Below, piece after piece: positions 27,353 through 37,101 of a DNA stretch of 64,000 bases. Source of the stretch: Bacteroidota bacterium. GTDB lineage: Bacteria; Bacteroidota; Bacteroidia; Bacteroidales; GCA-2711565. A model generated the notes under the pieces. It saw nothing but the letters and a program-made list of their open reading frames with translations, did not search any database and was not told the DNA's origin. Every line of letters begins with the position of its first letter. The first letter of the stretch is position 1. The stretch spans positions 1-64,000 of the forward strand of contig JAHIVC010000062.1 in the NCBI GenBank assembly GCA_018816945.1, written 5' to 3'. The position numbers and the translations under genes are program-made.

Positions 27353-27384
27353 AAAAAAAGGAAAGCAACAATGTGTCACTTTCC
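27353..27384 (-). terminator. Rho-independent terminator of rpmH
   Basis: Read leftward, the stem GGAAAG (27384-27379) pairs with CTTTCC (27365-27360) across a 13-nt loop and is followed by seven Ts (27359-27353). It lies about 30 bp past the rpmH stop. Confidence 0.75.
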
Positions 27385-27412
27385 CTAAGTTATCTTTTTA
27401 TAAGTAAATACC

Positions 27413-27559
27413 TTATTGGTCAGAAACAGTTAATTTTTTGCGGCCTTTATCTCTTCTAGCTTTAAGAACTTTGCGACCATTAGCTGTTGACATTCTTTCA
27501 CGGAATCCGTGCTTACTTTTTCTCTTTCTGTTCGAAGGCTGAAATGTTCTTTTACTCAT
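27413..27559 (-). CDS. rpmH: 50S ribosomal protein L34
   Basis: A 48-residue, strongly basic protein starting [20 protein letters not shown] and containing the L34 signature [21 protein letters not shown]. It is a structural protein of the large ribosomal subunit. The size is normal for the family. It has a near-consensus Bacteroidota promoter just upstream and a terminator downstream, so it is a single-gene unit. The neighbouring rnpA, dnaA or yidC genes often found beside rpmH in other phyla are not here. Confidence 0.97.
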   Translation of the reverse strand: MSKRTFQPSNRKRKSKHGFRERMSTANGRKVLKARRDKGRKKLTVSDQ

Positions 27560-27581
27560 CGTTATTCATTTTTTGGGAGTG

Positions 27582-27613
27582 CAAAGATACTTAAATTTTT
27601 ATTTTGCACAAAT
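27582..27613 (-). promoter_or_regulatory. rpmH promoter (TTTG / TATCTTTG)
   Basis: On the minus strand TTTG lies within 27613-27608 and TATCTTTG at 27589-27582, followed by CACTCCC. This matches the TTTG...TAnnTTTG consensus of Bacteroidota. The -7 box ends 22 bp before the rpmH ATG. Confidence 0.75.
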
Positions 27614-27679
27614 TATTTCACTTTTTTATCTAAAATATTATCCTGATCAATATTCCTTTTTGCCGGATAATTACAGCCC

Positions 27680-29140
27680 TTATCTTATAGGTGCATTTTT
27701 AAGTGTTTCAAGCAAGAATTCCCAGAATAGTTCAACAGTTTTAATATTTACCATTTCATCCGGAGAGTGCGGATTTCTGATGGTTGGCCCGAACGAAATC
27801 ATATCCCAATTTGGGTATTTTGAACCTAAAATCCCGCATTCCAAACCGGCATGAATGACTTTCACTTCCGGTATTTTTCCGAATTTGGCATTGTAACCTT
27901 CCTTCATTGCTTTTAAGATAGGAGAGTTAACGTTCGGTTTCCATCCGGGATATTCTCCTGAAAATGCTGCTGTTCCACCAACTTTAGTAAATGCATCGTA
28001 GAATTCTTGAGCTACTTTTCGTTTTTCCGAATCTACTGCACTTCTTTGCAAAGAAGCAATTTCTATTTTCCCATTCTCCGATTTGATAATGGCAAGATTT
28101 GATGAGGTCTCAACCAAATCGGGCATATCCTTGCTCATGGCATAAACGCCATTAGGACAAGTATTAACTGCTTCGAAAAGATTTGCTTGTGTTTCGGCAT
28201 CAATTAAACTGCCGGGCAACCCAACTTGTTCAATTACAACTTTCAAACCCGGATCACTATCTTTTAACTCATTTTTGGCAAATACAAAATATTCATCAAC
28301 AAATGATATAAACTCTTTTTTCTCTGATTCAGGAACAACCACTACTGCAAATGCTTCCCTGGGAATCGCGTTGCGCATATTGCCTCCATCAATACTGGCC
28401 AATCTCAATCCAGAGCGCTCTGAAGCATTCAACATCAATCGATTGATTATTTTGTTGGCATTACCTCTTCCTAAATTAATATCCAATCCCGAGTGACCGC
28501 CTTTTAATCCGGTCACGCTAATTTTATAGGCACTCATCCCTGCTGGAACATTTTCTTCGGTATAATTAAAAACTACTTTTGTGTTTACTCCTCCGGCGCA
28601 ACCTATGTACAATTCACCTTCATCTTCCGAATCGAGGTTCATTAAAATGTCACCTTTCAGGATTCCGGCTTTTAGGTTATTGGCGCCCGTCATCCCTGTT
28701 TCCTCATCTGAGGTCATTAATACTTCTATAGGGCCATGAGCTATGTCATTAGCCTCCAATACAGCCATTGCTGCCGCAACACCAATTGCGTTATCGGCAC
28801 CTAAGGTTGTACCTTTTGCTTTTACCCAACCATCTTCAACATAGGTTTTGATTGGATCGTTCAGGAAATCATGATTGATGTCACTGTTTTTTTGTGGGAC
28901 CATATCAAGATGTCCTTGCAAGATCAGGCCCATTCGGTTTTCCATGCCCGGTGTGGCAGGTTTTCTGATAATGATATTTCCGACTTCATCAATAATCGTT
29001 TCTAAACCTAAGTTTTCACCAAATTTTTTAGCAAATGCTTGTATTTTATCTTCGTGTTTTGATGGTCTTGGTATTTGATTCATGGATGCAAAATTCTTCC
29101 ATAAATTAGCTGGTTTTAATCCTTCGTAAACGTAACCCAT
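27680..29140 (-). CDS. pepD: Beta-Ala-His/aminoacyl-histidine dipeptidase (M20C, PepD)
   Basis: A 486-residue cytosolic M20C zinc dipeptidase. Metal and catalytic residues are in place: H77 and D79 in LQGHLDMVPQ, the bridging D116 in TTLGADNAIG, E146/E147 in SDEETGM, D170 in NLDSEDEGELY, and a late histidine in VIHAGLECGIL. It hydrolyses dipeptides including Xaa-His. A good Shine-Dalgarno (GGAGG) sits just before the ATG, rare in this window, and a TAATTTTG box on the minus strand at 29195-29188 may be its -7 element. It stands alone between rpmH and an MFS gene terminated before it. Confidence 0.95.
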   Translation of the reverse strand: MGYVYEGLKPANLWKNFASMNQIPRPSKHEDKIQAFAKKFGENLGLETIIDEVGNIIIRKPATPGMENRMGLILQGHLDMVPQKNSDINHDFLNDPIKTYVEDGWVKAKGTTLGADNAIGVAAAMAVLEANDIAHGPIEVLMTSDEETGMTGANNLKAGILKGDILMNLDSEDEGELYIGCAGGVNTKVVFNYTEENVPAGMSAYKISVTGLKGGHSGLDINLGRGNANKIINRLMLNASERSGLRLASIDGGNMRNAIPREAFAVVVVPESEKKEFISFVDEYFVFAKNELKDSDPGLKVVIEQVGLPGSLIDAETQANLFEAVNTCPNGVYAMSKDMPDLVETSSNLAIIKSENGKIEIASLQRSAVDSEKRKVAQEFYDAFTKVGGTAAFSGEYPGWKPNVNSPILKAMKEGYNAKFGKIPEVKVIHAGLECGILGSKYPNWDMISFGPTIRNPHSPDEMVNIKTVELFWEFLLETLKNAPIR

Positions 29141-29223
29141 TTATTTTTCCTCCGAAATATTATATTTTAATTTATTATTTTATCGTGCAAAATTACAAAT
29201 AATTAAGTACATGTTCATTTTGA

Positions 29224-29263
29224 TTCAATAAAAAAGGTGCCTTTGAGCACCTTTTTTATTGAA
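29224..29263. terminator. Bidirectional terminator
   Basis: A perfect 17-bp inverted repeat (29224-29240 and 29247-29263, core AAAAAGGTGC / GCACCTTTTT) with a 6-nt loop has T-runs on both strands. It lies 9 bp past the MFS gene stop. Confidence 0.9.
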
Positions 29264-29271
29264 TTTGTGTC

Positions 29272-30837
29272 TTATTCGTCTCGTGGAGCAACTGCACTGG
29301 AAGGCAATTCTAATCCATATCCTTGACGTTTATCAGCGGCTTTGAGCTTGTATGCCAAGAAGATCGAAATGATTCCGCAACCAACCAGTATTAAGATTGG
29401 ATATGTATAATCATACATTGCAATTCCTGCACGAATATCTTCGATATTTGATTTATTTACATAGTCTAATAAAGCACCTATACCCCAAAAAAATGCACCA
29501 AGTCCCCAATTTTGAAGTGTGAACATAGAAGCATAAGCAGTTCCTAATCGGGATTCAGGAACAATCTTGGCAACTGAAGGCCACATTGCAGCCGGAACCA
29601 AAGAAAATGCTATTCCTAATGAAAGTAATCCAAGATATGCCAAATAAACACTATCGAATAATGATAAAGAAATATGTGCGAATATTAACAATAGGGATCC
29701 GAATATCATTAAAGTAGCAGCCTTCCCGTGCTTGTCAACATAATTTCCGAATATTGGTGTAAAAAGAATAGTCCCAACCGGTATTAAGCTTGCGGTTTTT
29801 GCTCCGTTTTGAAACCAGAGTTGTAATTGCTCATGAATATTAAATAGATAAGCAACAAATACCAAAAATGTTATGCTTTTAAATAAAAGACGATTTTGCT
29901 TCTTTTCAATTCTACCCGGAATTACCGAGAACGCAATTGCAAAAAGAAAAAATATCAAATAAACACTGGCATTACCCAATGTGGCACTGCCAAAGAGAAT
30001 GATATTCCCTTCAGCAACCATTTCTCTTGTAAAATTAAATTTATTGATTAATAAGTCGGGAGCATACTGAATAAAGGGAAATACAGCTGCATAAAAAGAA
30101 ACACATAATAAGGCAATATAAAGAAATGATTTGTTCGAAATAAGTACTATAAGATCTGAAAACTTAAAATCCTCATCAGCAACTTTTTCCTTGCCACTCT
30201 TAATTTGTTTATCTAATTTAATGTCAAAAACCAAATAAATAACAAACATTAACAAAGTAATAGCTATTAAAGAAGCAGCAAAAGTAACAGCAGGAGCAAC
30301 ATGTCCACCTCCAATATCTATCGATAACGCAATACCCATAGCGCTCCCAAGTCGGCCAAAGCCCATATTGATAGCCATAGCCAATGCTAATTCGTAACCT
30401 TTAAACCATTTAACAACCGTTCGAGTAGCAACAACGCAAACAACCTCCAAGCCTGATCCAAACAAAATACGACCTAAGATCATGAAATTCAACATTGTTG
30501 AACTTTCACTTCCGAAGAATCCGGTTGTAGCAAGAGCTGAGATAGCACCACCCAATACGGCCAATCCACCAAATAGCATACCTGCAACTCTAATTCCCCA
30601 TTTATCTAAGATAATACCACCAACGATAATCATCCCAAACATATTTGCTATAGTTGTGAGTCCAATTACTCGACCAAACTCCTCGCTCGAATAACCTAGC
30701 TCACTCTCCATTAATCCTTTCAGACCTCCGTAAAAGTCCTGGAACCAATAAGTACTAAATATTAATCCACTAATCAAGACTAATACGAACCACCTCATTG
30801 CTGGTGAATCTTTAAGTGTTTTTTTAATAGTGTCCAT
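29272..30837 (-). CDS. MFS transporter
   Basis: A 521-residue inner-membrane protein with about 12 hydrophobic helices. The N-terminal half has FGRVIGLTTIANMFGMIIVGGIILDKWGIR, the usual MFS loop 2-3 region (D-K-W-G-x-R), and the C-terminal half has FGNYVDKHGKAA, its equivalent. The central loop (~210-230) is charged. It probably carries a small metabolite by proton coupling; the substrate cannot be told. It stands alone: 155 bp separate it from rsmG and it ends in a bidirectional terminator. Confidence 0.88.
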   Translation of the reverse strand: MDTIKKTLKDSPAMRWFVLVLISGLIFSTYWFQDFYGGLKGLMESELGYSSEEFGRVIGLTTIANMFGMIIVGGIILDKWGIRVAGMLFGGLAVLGGAISALATTGFFGSESSTMLNFMILGRILFGSGLEVVCVVATRTVVKWFKGYELALAMAINMGFGRLGSAMGIALSIDIGGGHVAPAVTFAASLIAITLLMFVIYLVFDIKLDKQIKSGKEKVADEDFKFSDLIVLISNKSFLYIALLCVSFYAAVFPFIQYAPDLLINKFNFTREMVAEGNIILFGSATLGNASVYLIFFLFAIAFSVIPGRIEKKQNRLLFKSITFLVFVAYLFNIHEQLQLWFQNGAKTASLIPVGTILFTPIFGNYVDKHGKAATLMIFGSLLLIFAHISLSLFDSVYLAYLGLLSLGIAFSLVPAAMWPSVAKIVPESRLGTAYASMFTLQNWGLGAFFWGIGALLDYVNKSNIEDIRAGIAMYDYTYPILILVGCGIISIFLAYKLKAADKRQGYGLELPSSAVAPRDE

Positions 30838-30992
30838 AAGTTTATTATTTAATTTTTTAATTGATTGCTAATTAATAAGGTTGGCTAATATAGAAAATAT
30901 TATTCGATCTGTTTATTTTTTAACATGTATAGTTTGACCTCTGTATTTGTATAATTGTTAATGGCGCAACTAATTTAATTATTCCCAATTCT

Positions 30993-31619
30993 TTATATAC
31001 AACGATAGATGTGAACAAGTTTTTTGGTCTCAAAAAATTCTTCATTAAAATAATCAGAAAGATTAAAAGTCGTTAATTGAGCTTTCAGTAATTTCAGTTC
31101 ATCATTAAACTCGCCTCCCTTCAAATATAATATCCCATTATTCAGCATATTAAATCCTTTTGGACTTATCAAATTTTGTGTGATATTTACAAAATCAGGT
31201 AAGTTAGTAACTGCCCGACTTACAACAAAATCAAATTTAGTTTTGACATCCTGAACCCGCATATGATTTGCTGTAACATTCGGTAAGCCCAATGCTTCAA
31301 CAACTGCATTTACAACTTTAATCTTTTTCCCAACAGAATCAATGAGATGAAATTTTACCTGAGGGAACATTATTGCAAGTGGAATGCCCGGAAAACCACC
31401 ACCGGTTCCAACATCTAAGATTGAAGTTTGAGGTTTAAATCTAACTAGCTTGGCAATTGTCAGAGAATGCAATATATGCCTTTCATATAAAAATTGAATA
31501 TCCTTCCTGGATATCACATTAATTTTCTCATTCCATTCGATATATAATGGCTCAAGCATTTTAAATTGACTAAGTCTCTGAGAATCTAAATCATCAAAAT
31601 ACTTTAAAAGAATCTCCAT
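30993..31619 (-). CDS. rsmG: 16S rRNA (guanine-527-N7)-methyltransferase
   Basis: A 208-residue class I methyltransferase that modifies G527 of 16S rRNA. Motif I is ILDVGTGGGFPGIPLAI (67-83), nearly invariant in RsmG; NVISRKD (34-40), the ERHILHSL block (46-53) and VVSRAVTNLPDF (~131-142) are also typical. The length is normal. Loss of this enzyme is known to give low-level streptomycin resistance in other bacteria; here the gene looks intact. Confidence 0.96.
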   Translation of the reverse strand: MEILLKYFDDLDSQRLSQFKMLEPLYIEWNEKINVISRKDIQFLYERHILHSLTIAKLVRFKPQTSILDVGTGGGFPGIPLAIMFPQVKFHLIDSVGKKIKVVNAVVEALGLPNVTANHMRVQDVKTKFDFVVSRAVTNLPDFVNITQNLISPKGFNMLNNGILYLKGGEFNDELKLLKAQLTTFNLSDYFNEEFFETKKLVHIYRCI

Positions 31620-31864
31620 TGTGTTCTTTCACTGATTAATAAAAAGATATCTTAGTTAAAGGTTACCTTTTATAAATTATTAGAATTAACTGTAACAAAT
31701 ATGCGAATTATTTTGCCGTGTGATGAACATATTGATCGTTAATATTTTTTAAAATTGAGTACCATTATTAGTAACATTTCGTTGTGAATAAAAGGAACAT
31801 TTATTTAAATTGTTCTATATGTATTGTATTATTTTTGGTTTAACTAACTTAACAGGTGTTTTTA

Positions 31865-32809
31865 ATGATTAAATATATAAAATACCTAACCAGTGTCTTA
31901 CTGCTCTTACTCAGTTTAACTGTATTTGCCCAAGAAACAAATACTTCCGAATACATTAAGAGGTATAAAGACCTTGCCATCAAAGAGATGGACAAGTATA
32001 GTATTCCAGCCAGTATAATTTTAGCGCAAGGCATATTGGAATCAGGAAATGGAAATAGCCGACTTGCAAAAGATGGCAAGAATCACTTCGGGATAAAATG
32101 TCATGTTGGGTGGAATGGCAAAACCATACTTTGGGATGACGATACCAGTAACGAATGTTTCCGTAAATATAATTCTGTAGCTGATTCTTATCGTGATCAT
32201 TCTGAATTTCTAGCTACCCGAAAACATTACAGCCAGCTTTTTGAATTACCAATAACTGATTATAAAGGATGGGCAATCGGTCTTCAAAAAGCGGGTTATG
32301 CAACCAACAGTAAATACTCCACATTACTTATTCGAATTATTGAAGAGAATAACTTACATCAATTTGACAACAAAAAATTACTTGCAAGATATTCGAAAAA
32401 TGAAGCAGTTTCCGGTAATCAGCAAACGAATCCTCCTTCCGAAAGTGATTTCGAACCAATCGACATCAGTACTAACAATCGCCCTTTGTATTCAAATAAT
32501 GGCATAAAATTCATTTTTGCCGAAGCCGGTGATAGTTTTTCAACCATTGCCAGTGATTTGGGTATTTACACATGGCAGGTTTATAAATACAATGAATTGA
32601 AAAAAAACGATACCCTTAAGGAAGGACAGATGCTTTACATACAAAAGAAGAAAAGAAAAGCTACCCAAAAATATCATATCGCTAAAGCTAATGAATCTAT
32701 TTATTCAATAGCCCAGTTATATGGTGTACAACTTAAAACCATCCTTAACAAAAACAAACTTGAATTAAGTGATCCCATTCAGGTAGGCCAGCAAATCAAA
32801 TTGAGATAA
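31865..32809 (+). CDS. Secreted glucosaminidase with two LysM domains
   Basis: A 314-residue exported peptidoglycan hydrolase. The signal peptide is MIKYIKYLTSVLLLLLSLTVFA. A GH73-type glucosaminidase domain follows (~25-165) with the catalytic glutamate probably in AQGILESGNG and the NHFGIKC block typical of Bacteroidota. Two LysM repeats close the protein (~205-255, ~265-313) with TIASDLGIYTWQVYKYN and YSIAQLYGVQLKTILNKN. It likely cuts glycan strands for growth or daughter-cell separation. I start it at the ATG (31865); a GTG three codons earlier is less likely. Confidence 0.93.
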   Translation: MIKYIKYLTSVLLLLLSLTVFAQETNTSEYIKRYKDLAIKEMDKYSIPASIILAQGILESGNGNSRLAKDGKNHFGIKCHVGWNGKTILWDDDTSNECFRKYNSVADSYRDHSEFLATRKHYSQLFELPITDYKGWAIGLQKAGYATNSKYSTLLIRIIEENNLHQFDNKKLLARYSKNEAVSGNQQTNPPSESDFEPIDISTNNRPLYSNNGIKFIFAEAGDSFSTIASDLGIYTWQVYKYNELKKNDTLKEGQMLYIQKKKRKATQKYHIAKANESIYSIAQLYGVQLKTILNKNKLELSDPIQVGQQIKLR

Positions 32810-32895
32810 TCGTCTCATCTGCATTAAAAAAGAAATAAATCTTTTTACATTTTACAAAAAACGTTAATTTTAGCTGAATTACCATCATCATAAAT

Positions 32896-33405
32896 ATGCA
32901 GTTTCATCTGAATAAATGTATTCTAAGGCCCTGGCAAATGAGCGATGCAAACTCACTGGCAAAGTATGCAAATAATAAAAAAATAGCAGACAATTTGCGT
33001 GATGAATTCCCGTATCCTTATACTTTGCACGATGCCAAAACCTGGCTTGAATTTGCGTTAGGCAATCAAAATTTACTTTTTGCAATTGAAGTAGATTCAA
33101 AAGCGGTTGGAGGTATAGGACTAATTTATAAAACAGATGTTTATCGGAAATCGGCAGAAATAGGATATTGGCTAGGTGATGCCTATTGGTCCAAAGGAAT
33201 TATGACCGAGTCAATAAATATTCTGGTAAAACACGCATTTGACAATACCGAAGTAATCAGAATTTATGCAGGAGTTTTTGAAAATAACATTGCTTCGGCC
33301 AGGGTATTAACAAAATGCGGATTTTACCTCGAATCGGTTCATCATCAAGCAATCATAAAAAATGGAAAAATCATGAACGAACTGATTTATGCAATTCTAA
33401 AATAA
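32896..33405 (+). CDS. GNAT-family N-acetyltransferase (RimJ/RimL type)
   Basis: A 169-residue acetyl-CoA-dependent acetyltransferase. The start (LNKCILRPWQMSDANSLAKYANN) and the AEIGYWLGDAYWSKGIMTESI acetyl-CoA region (~95-115) match the RimJ/RimL-like group, as does NIASARVLTKCGF (~135-147). Substrates in this group range from ribosomal protein N-termini to small amines, so no specific role is claimed. It lies 86 bp after the glucosaminidase gene on the same strand and may be co-transcribed. Confidence 0.9.
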   Translation: MQFHLNKCILRPWQMSDANSLAKYANNKKIADNLRDEFPYPYTLHDAKTWLEFALGNQNLLFAIEVDSKAVGGIGLIYKTDVYRKSAEIGYWLGDAYWSKGIMTESINILVKHAFDNTEVIRIYAGVFENNIASARVLTKCGFYLESVHHQAIIKNGKIMNELIYAILK

Positions 33406-33438
33406 TTCTCTGTCATTATCATTTAATAATCAAGAATA

Positions 33439-33468
33439 TTGGCTAATAAAAAAAATCTAATATCTTTG
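33439..33468 (+). promoter_or_regulatory. Promoter of the DUF5916 gene
   Basis: TTGG at 33439-33442 and TATCTTTG at 33461-33468, 18 bp apart, followed by CACTTTCG: nearly identical to the rpmH -7 region. The gene start is 85 bp downstream, leaving a long leader. Confidence 0.65.
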
Positions 33469-33553
33469 CACTTTCGTAAAAAAGGCATCCGCACCATCGC
33501 CTAACTTTCAGCAAATTGCATTTTATCATTCACCTAAATGCAAAAACCTGTTT

Positions 33554-35722
33554 ATGAAACATTTTTTAATTTCCATTATTATCTTCTTTTTTCTTTGTCA
33601 CTTAAGTTTACAATCTCAAAACACGAATGAACCTCTACGCCCGGTTTTTACAAAACACGCCCCGCTGATTGATGGATCATTAGACGATCAAGTTTGGACA
33701 GTAGCTCCACAGGTAGGTGGCTTCAAAACTTTTGTACCCGACTTTGGTAAAGATATGTCGGAAAAAACCGTGGTGTATATGGCATACGATAAGAACAATC
33801 TGTACTTTGCTTATCGATGCTATGATCGTGAACCCGAAAAAATTAAGGCGACAATTACGAACCGTGATAACATCAGTACGGATGACTGGATCTGCATCAA
33901 TCTAGACACTTATAACGATCATCAATCATTAACGGCTTTTTATGTGAATCCATACGGCATTCAAATGGATAGTCGCTTTTCAAACAATGTGGAGGATGCA
34001 AGCAGTGATTTCATTTGGTACAGTGCCGGTAAAATAGATAGTGCCGGCTACACAATCGAAATCCAAATTCCGCTCAAAAGCATTCGTTTTAATAGTGGGA
34101 AAACCGTAGAAATGGCTTTGTTTTTTGAACGAAAAATCAACCGCAGATCTGAACAAGGGTCATACCCTGCTTTAAACCCTGATATGGGTCAATCCATTCT
34201 TACCCAGTTAAATCCTATTATTTTCGAGAATATTACGAATCAATCGTTTTTAGAAATACTGCCCGCTATAACTTACAATCAACAATACAGTCATCATGAA
34301 GGAAAATTAAATAAAGATTTGAGTGATGGAGCAGCGAGCTTAACTTTAAAATATGGAATAACCTCTAACCTTGTTCTTGATGCAACCTATCATCCAGATT
34401 TTAGTCAGATAGAATCTGATGCAGGTCAGATAGATATAAACCTGAGAAGTAATTTATTTTTTGCGGAAAAAAGACCCTTCTTTTTAGAAGGAAGCGAAAC
34501 TTATAATTTTGGAGCCATTCGGTCATCAACTGTCGACCCTATTTATTCGGTAATCCATACAAGAACTATTGTAAATCCTGAATTTGGGATCAAACTTGCC
34601 GGGAAAATTAGAAATAAAAATGACATTTCTTTCATGTATGCAAAAGACGAATTAAACAATTCGGCTGATAATATCAAATTTGTAAATGTACCGATATTCC
34701 GTTATAAACGCTCGTTTGGTAACGACAGTTATCTGGGTGGGGTTTATACGAGCAGAGAATCTGATGGTGCTTTCAATCGATTAAGTGGGATCGACGGTAG
34801 CACTAGGATTGACAAATCAACCACCCTTGTTTACCATGCATTGTATTCCAACACAAAAAGAGCGGACGCTGATCAATCATTAGATGGGCATGCCATTGGG
34901 TTACGTTTGGCTCGGATGACACGCGACTGGCGCTTGGTATTTACTTTTAAGGACATCAGTAAAAACTTTATTGCAGATATGGGTCATATCACACGGACCG
35001 GACTTGAAATATATACCGCTTATGCGGCCCCACAATTTTATCCAAAAACTGAGTTGATCAGGAAAATTATGCCAGAGCTGTTTATTGGACAGGTTCGTGA
35101 TAAGTTTTATAATATGTGGGAAACTTTTAATTACTCTTCTGTAAATATTTCTTTCGGAGGTCAAACAGAATTCATTGCCAAATATTATTTAACAACTGAA
35201 ATTTATGATGGCGAAAGATTCAAAACCAATGGATTTCATACTTTACTTCAAACACAATTATCAAAACAATTGGCAGTCGGGCTAGTGTCACGATGGAACA
35301 ACGCTATTTATTACAGCAATCCTCAACAAGGTAAAACCTACCGATTAACCGGCGGAGTAACCTATCAGCCATCTGAAAAAATTACGGCTGATTACTCCTT
35401 AAGTTATGCCAATTTCAAAAGTGATTTGGATCATGCTCTGCTTTACGACTATTCCATCCATCGATTGAAACTAACTTACCAACTTAATAAATATTTACTT
35501 TTCAGAGGCATAACCGAATATAACAGTTACAGAGAAGAATTATTGACTGATTTCCTGGCCTCATTTACTTACATACCAGGTACGGTAATTCATCTTGGAT
35601 ACGGATCAGTTTATGACAAACTGGAATGGGATAATGTTAACAATAGATATGACGAGAGTGAGCGATTTATTGAGTTCCGTCGTGGATTCTTTTTTAAAGT
35701 GTCGTACTTATGGAGGATTTAA
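33554..35722 (+). CDS. CBM9-like / DUF5916 outer-membrane protein
   Basis: A 722-residue exported protein. After a signal peptide (residues 1-~21, ending SLQS) comes a CBM9-like domain (~30-205): PLIDGSLDDQVW, VVYMAYDKNNLYFAYRCYD and IEIQIPLKSIRF. The remaining ~500 residues match DUF5916, with KRPFFLEGSE (~310-319) as a hallmark, alternating aromatic strands, and a C-terminus FFFKVSYLWRI ending in an aromatic-rich strand, as for outer-membrane barrels. Family members are common in Bacteroidota but not characterised; a role in carbohydrate or peptide handling at the surface is plausible. It stands alone. Confidence 0.88.
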   Translation: MKHFLISIIIFFFLCHLSLQSQNTNEPLRPVFTKHAPLIDGSLDDQVWTVAPQVGGFKTFVPDFGKDMSEKTVVYMAYDKNNLYFAYRCYDREPEKIKATITNRDNISTDDWICINLDTYNDHQSLTAFYVNPYGIQMDSRFSNNVEDASSDFIWYSAGKIDSAGYTIEIQIPLKSIRFNSGKTVEMALFFERKINRRSEQGSYPALNPDMGQSILTQLNPIIFENITNQSFLEILPAITYNQQYSHHEGKLNKDLSDGAASLTLKYGITSNLVLDATYHPDFSQIESDAGQIDINLRSNLFFAEKRPFFLEGSETYNFGAIRSSTVDPIYSVIHTRTIVNPEFGIKLAGKIRNKNDISFMYAKDELNNSADNIKFVNVPIFRYKRSFGNDSYLGGVYTSRESDGAFNRLSGIDGSTRIDKSTTLVYHALYSNTKRADADQSLDGHAIGLRLARMTRDWRLVFTFKDISKNFIADMGHITRTGLEIYTAYAAPQFYPKTELIRKIMPELFIGQVRDKFYNMWETFNYSSVNISFGGQTEFIAKYYLTTEIYDGERFKTNGFHTLLQTQLSKQLAVGLVSRWNNAIYYSNPQQGKTYRLTGGVTYQPSEKITADYSLSYANFKSDLDHALLYDYSIHRLKLTYQLNKYLLFRGITEYNSYREELLTDFLASFTYIPGTVIHLGYGSVYDKLEWDNVNNRYDESERFIEFRRGFFFKVSYLWRI

Positions 35723-35909
35723 GTAAGATTATTCTGAACACAATCATGATGTTTAGATGCTGTTGATTATTATTTGATTGAAATATTTGGAAAACTCATT
35801 CAGATTAAATAAAATATTTAACTTTAAGCATTCTTCAAATCAATTGGTCAATAGTTTATGCCTAATATGAAGATTTGATAATTCAATCATAAACTCAAAT
35901 TACCGATCT

Positions 35910-36284
35910 ATGAAAGCAAAAGTATTCATCTTGCGATTTGTTTCCCTTGCGCTTCTAATTTTAGGAATTATCAGGGTATTTGCAAATCAATCAACCTTTG
36001 AATATTTAAGAAATGGAGACTTATGGCCAAGTGAGATTCTTTTACAATACTTATTTAAAGCTTCAGGAGGGTTTATTTTATTTCACGCCATCTTATTTTT
36101 TGGCATCTCCAGAGACATGGTCAGATACAGGTCAATATTTGGGTCTTATGCTTTGGCCCTTTTTGTTTCAGGAACGGTAATGCTTATTGTTGGTTATCTC
36201 AATTTTTTACCAATTTGGCTCTATGGCTCAGACGCCCTAATTTGTTATTTTCTGGCAATTTTTTGTTTTTATATTAAGGATTAA
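35910..36284 (+). CDS. Small four-helix membrane protein
   Basis: A 124-residue hydrophobic protein with four likely transmembrane helices (~6-23, 45-68, 78-98, 102-121). No family motif is recognised. A charged loop FGISRDMVRYRS sits between the second and third helices. The next gene starts 23 bp later, so the two are likely one operon with a following HEAT-like protein. Function unknown. Confidence 0.7.
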   Translation: MKAKVFILRFVSLALLILGIIRVFANQSTFEYLRNGDLWPSEILLQYLFKASGGFILFHAILFFGISRDMVRYRSIFGSYALALFVSGTVMLIVGYLNFLPIWLYGSDALICYFLAIFCFYIKD

Positions 36285-36307
36285 CCTTAAAAATGCTGGT
36301 TGTTTAA

Positions 36308-36838
36308 ATGAAGATCGAGTGCCTATTACCAGACAGTTTTAGACAAACAGCTGATCTCGCTACGGCGTTTGTTTTAGCAAATCCGGAAATTTTGAGTGAA
36401 ATGATCAAGGTTTCCTTTTCAGATGATAAATTAATGGGGATGCGGGCTTCACGAGTTGTACTCCTCACCTATTATCAAAATCCGGCTTTGGTAAAAAACC
36501 AGATTCCTCAAATATTAGATGAACTCTGTTTAACCAAAAACAGTTCAACCATCCGAAATTTGTTACACTTATATTTGGATAATATTGAAGTACTCGATGA
36601 ATCGAAATTCGGAAAACTGGTAGATTTCTGCTTCAAACTACTTGAATCACCCTCAGCTGAAATTGCTCAACGTGCTTTGGCAATGCAAATTTTATACATA
36701 GCTTCGAATATTATACCGGATTTCAAAGATGAACTCAAGGCAATTATTGAATTTCATTATGAGGAAGGCTCGCAGGGATTTAAGAGCACAGCAAAGTCGA
36801 TCCTGAAAAAGCTTAACAAAGAAATCATGCAAAAATAG
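36308..36838 (+). CDS. HEAT-repeat-like hypothetical protein
   Basis: A 176-residue, all-helical, soluble protein without a signal peptide. Its pattern of paired amphipathic helices (for example RASRVVLLTYYQNPALVKNQ, then NLLHLYLDN, then EIAQRALAMQILY) resembles HEAT/ARM-type repeats used for protein binding. No enzyme motif is present. It is probably co-transcribed with the small membrane protein upstream. Function unknown. Confidence 0.7.
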   Translation: MKIECLLPDSFRQTADLATAFVLANPEILSEMIKVSFSDDKLMGMRASRVVLLTYYQNPALVKNQIPQILDELCLTKNSSTIRNLLHLYLDNIEVLDESKFGKLVDFCFKLLESPSAEIAQRALAMQILYIASNIIPDFKDELKAIIEFHYEEGSQGFKSTAKSILKKLNKEIMQK

Positions 36839-36951
36839 GGCAATCAATTTTATAGATCTGGCTATTGGATTAACTTATTTTGAGCATCAATAGAAAATAA
36901 AGAAAATTCTTAAAGTTGACTATCCCCGTGGCAGAACCTAGGACAACTTTA

Positions 36952-37091
36952 TTTCAGCAAAAAGCTGAAAACCGAATTTTCATTATTTCACCCCTCTGTC
37001 AGTCATTCGACTGACATCCCTGCCTGACGGCGAGGCAGGTCCCCTGATTTTCAGGGGAGAGTATTAGGAAACCTCGAGGCAAGCCACGAGG
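36952..37091. repeat. Array of five consecutive hairpins
   Basis: In the gap between convergent genes lie TTTCAGC/GCTGAAA (36952-36970), GTCAGTC/GACTGAC (36998-37015), CCTGCCT/AGGCAGG (37019-37039), TCCCCTGA/TCAGGGGA (37040-37058) and CCTCG/CGAGG with an inner GGC/GCC (37072-37091). None has a T-tract. The CCTGCC...GGCAGG core recurs at 22340-22386 and ~44233-44250. It fits an intergenic REP-like family and may protect or end the 3' ends of both neighbouring transcripts. Confidence 0.7.
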
Positions 37092-37101
37092 AATTGTTTG
37101 A

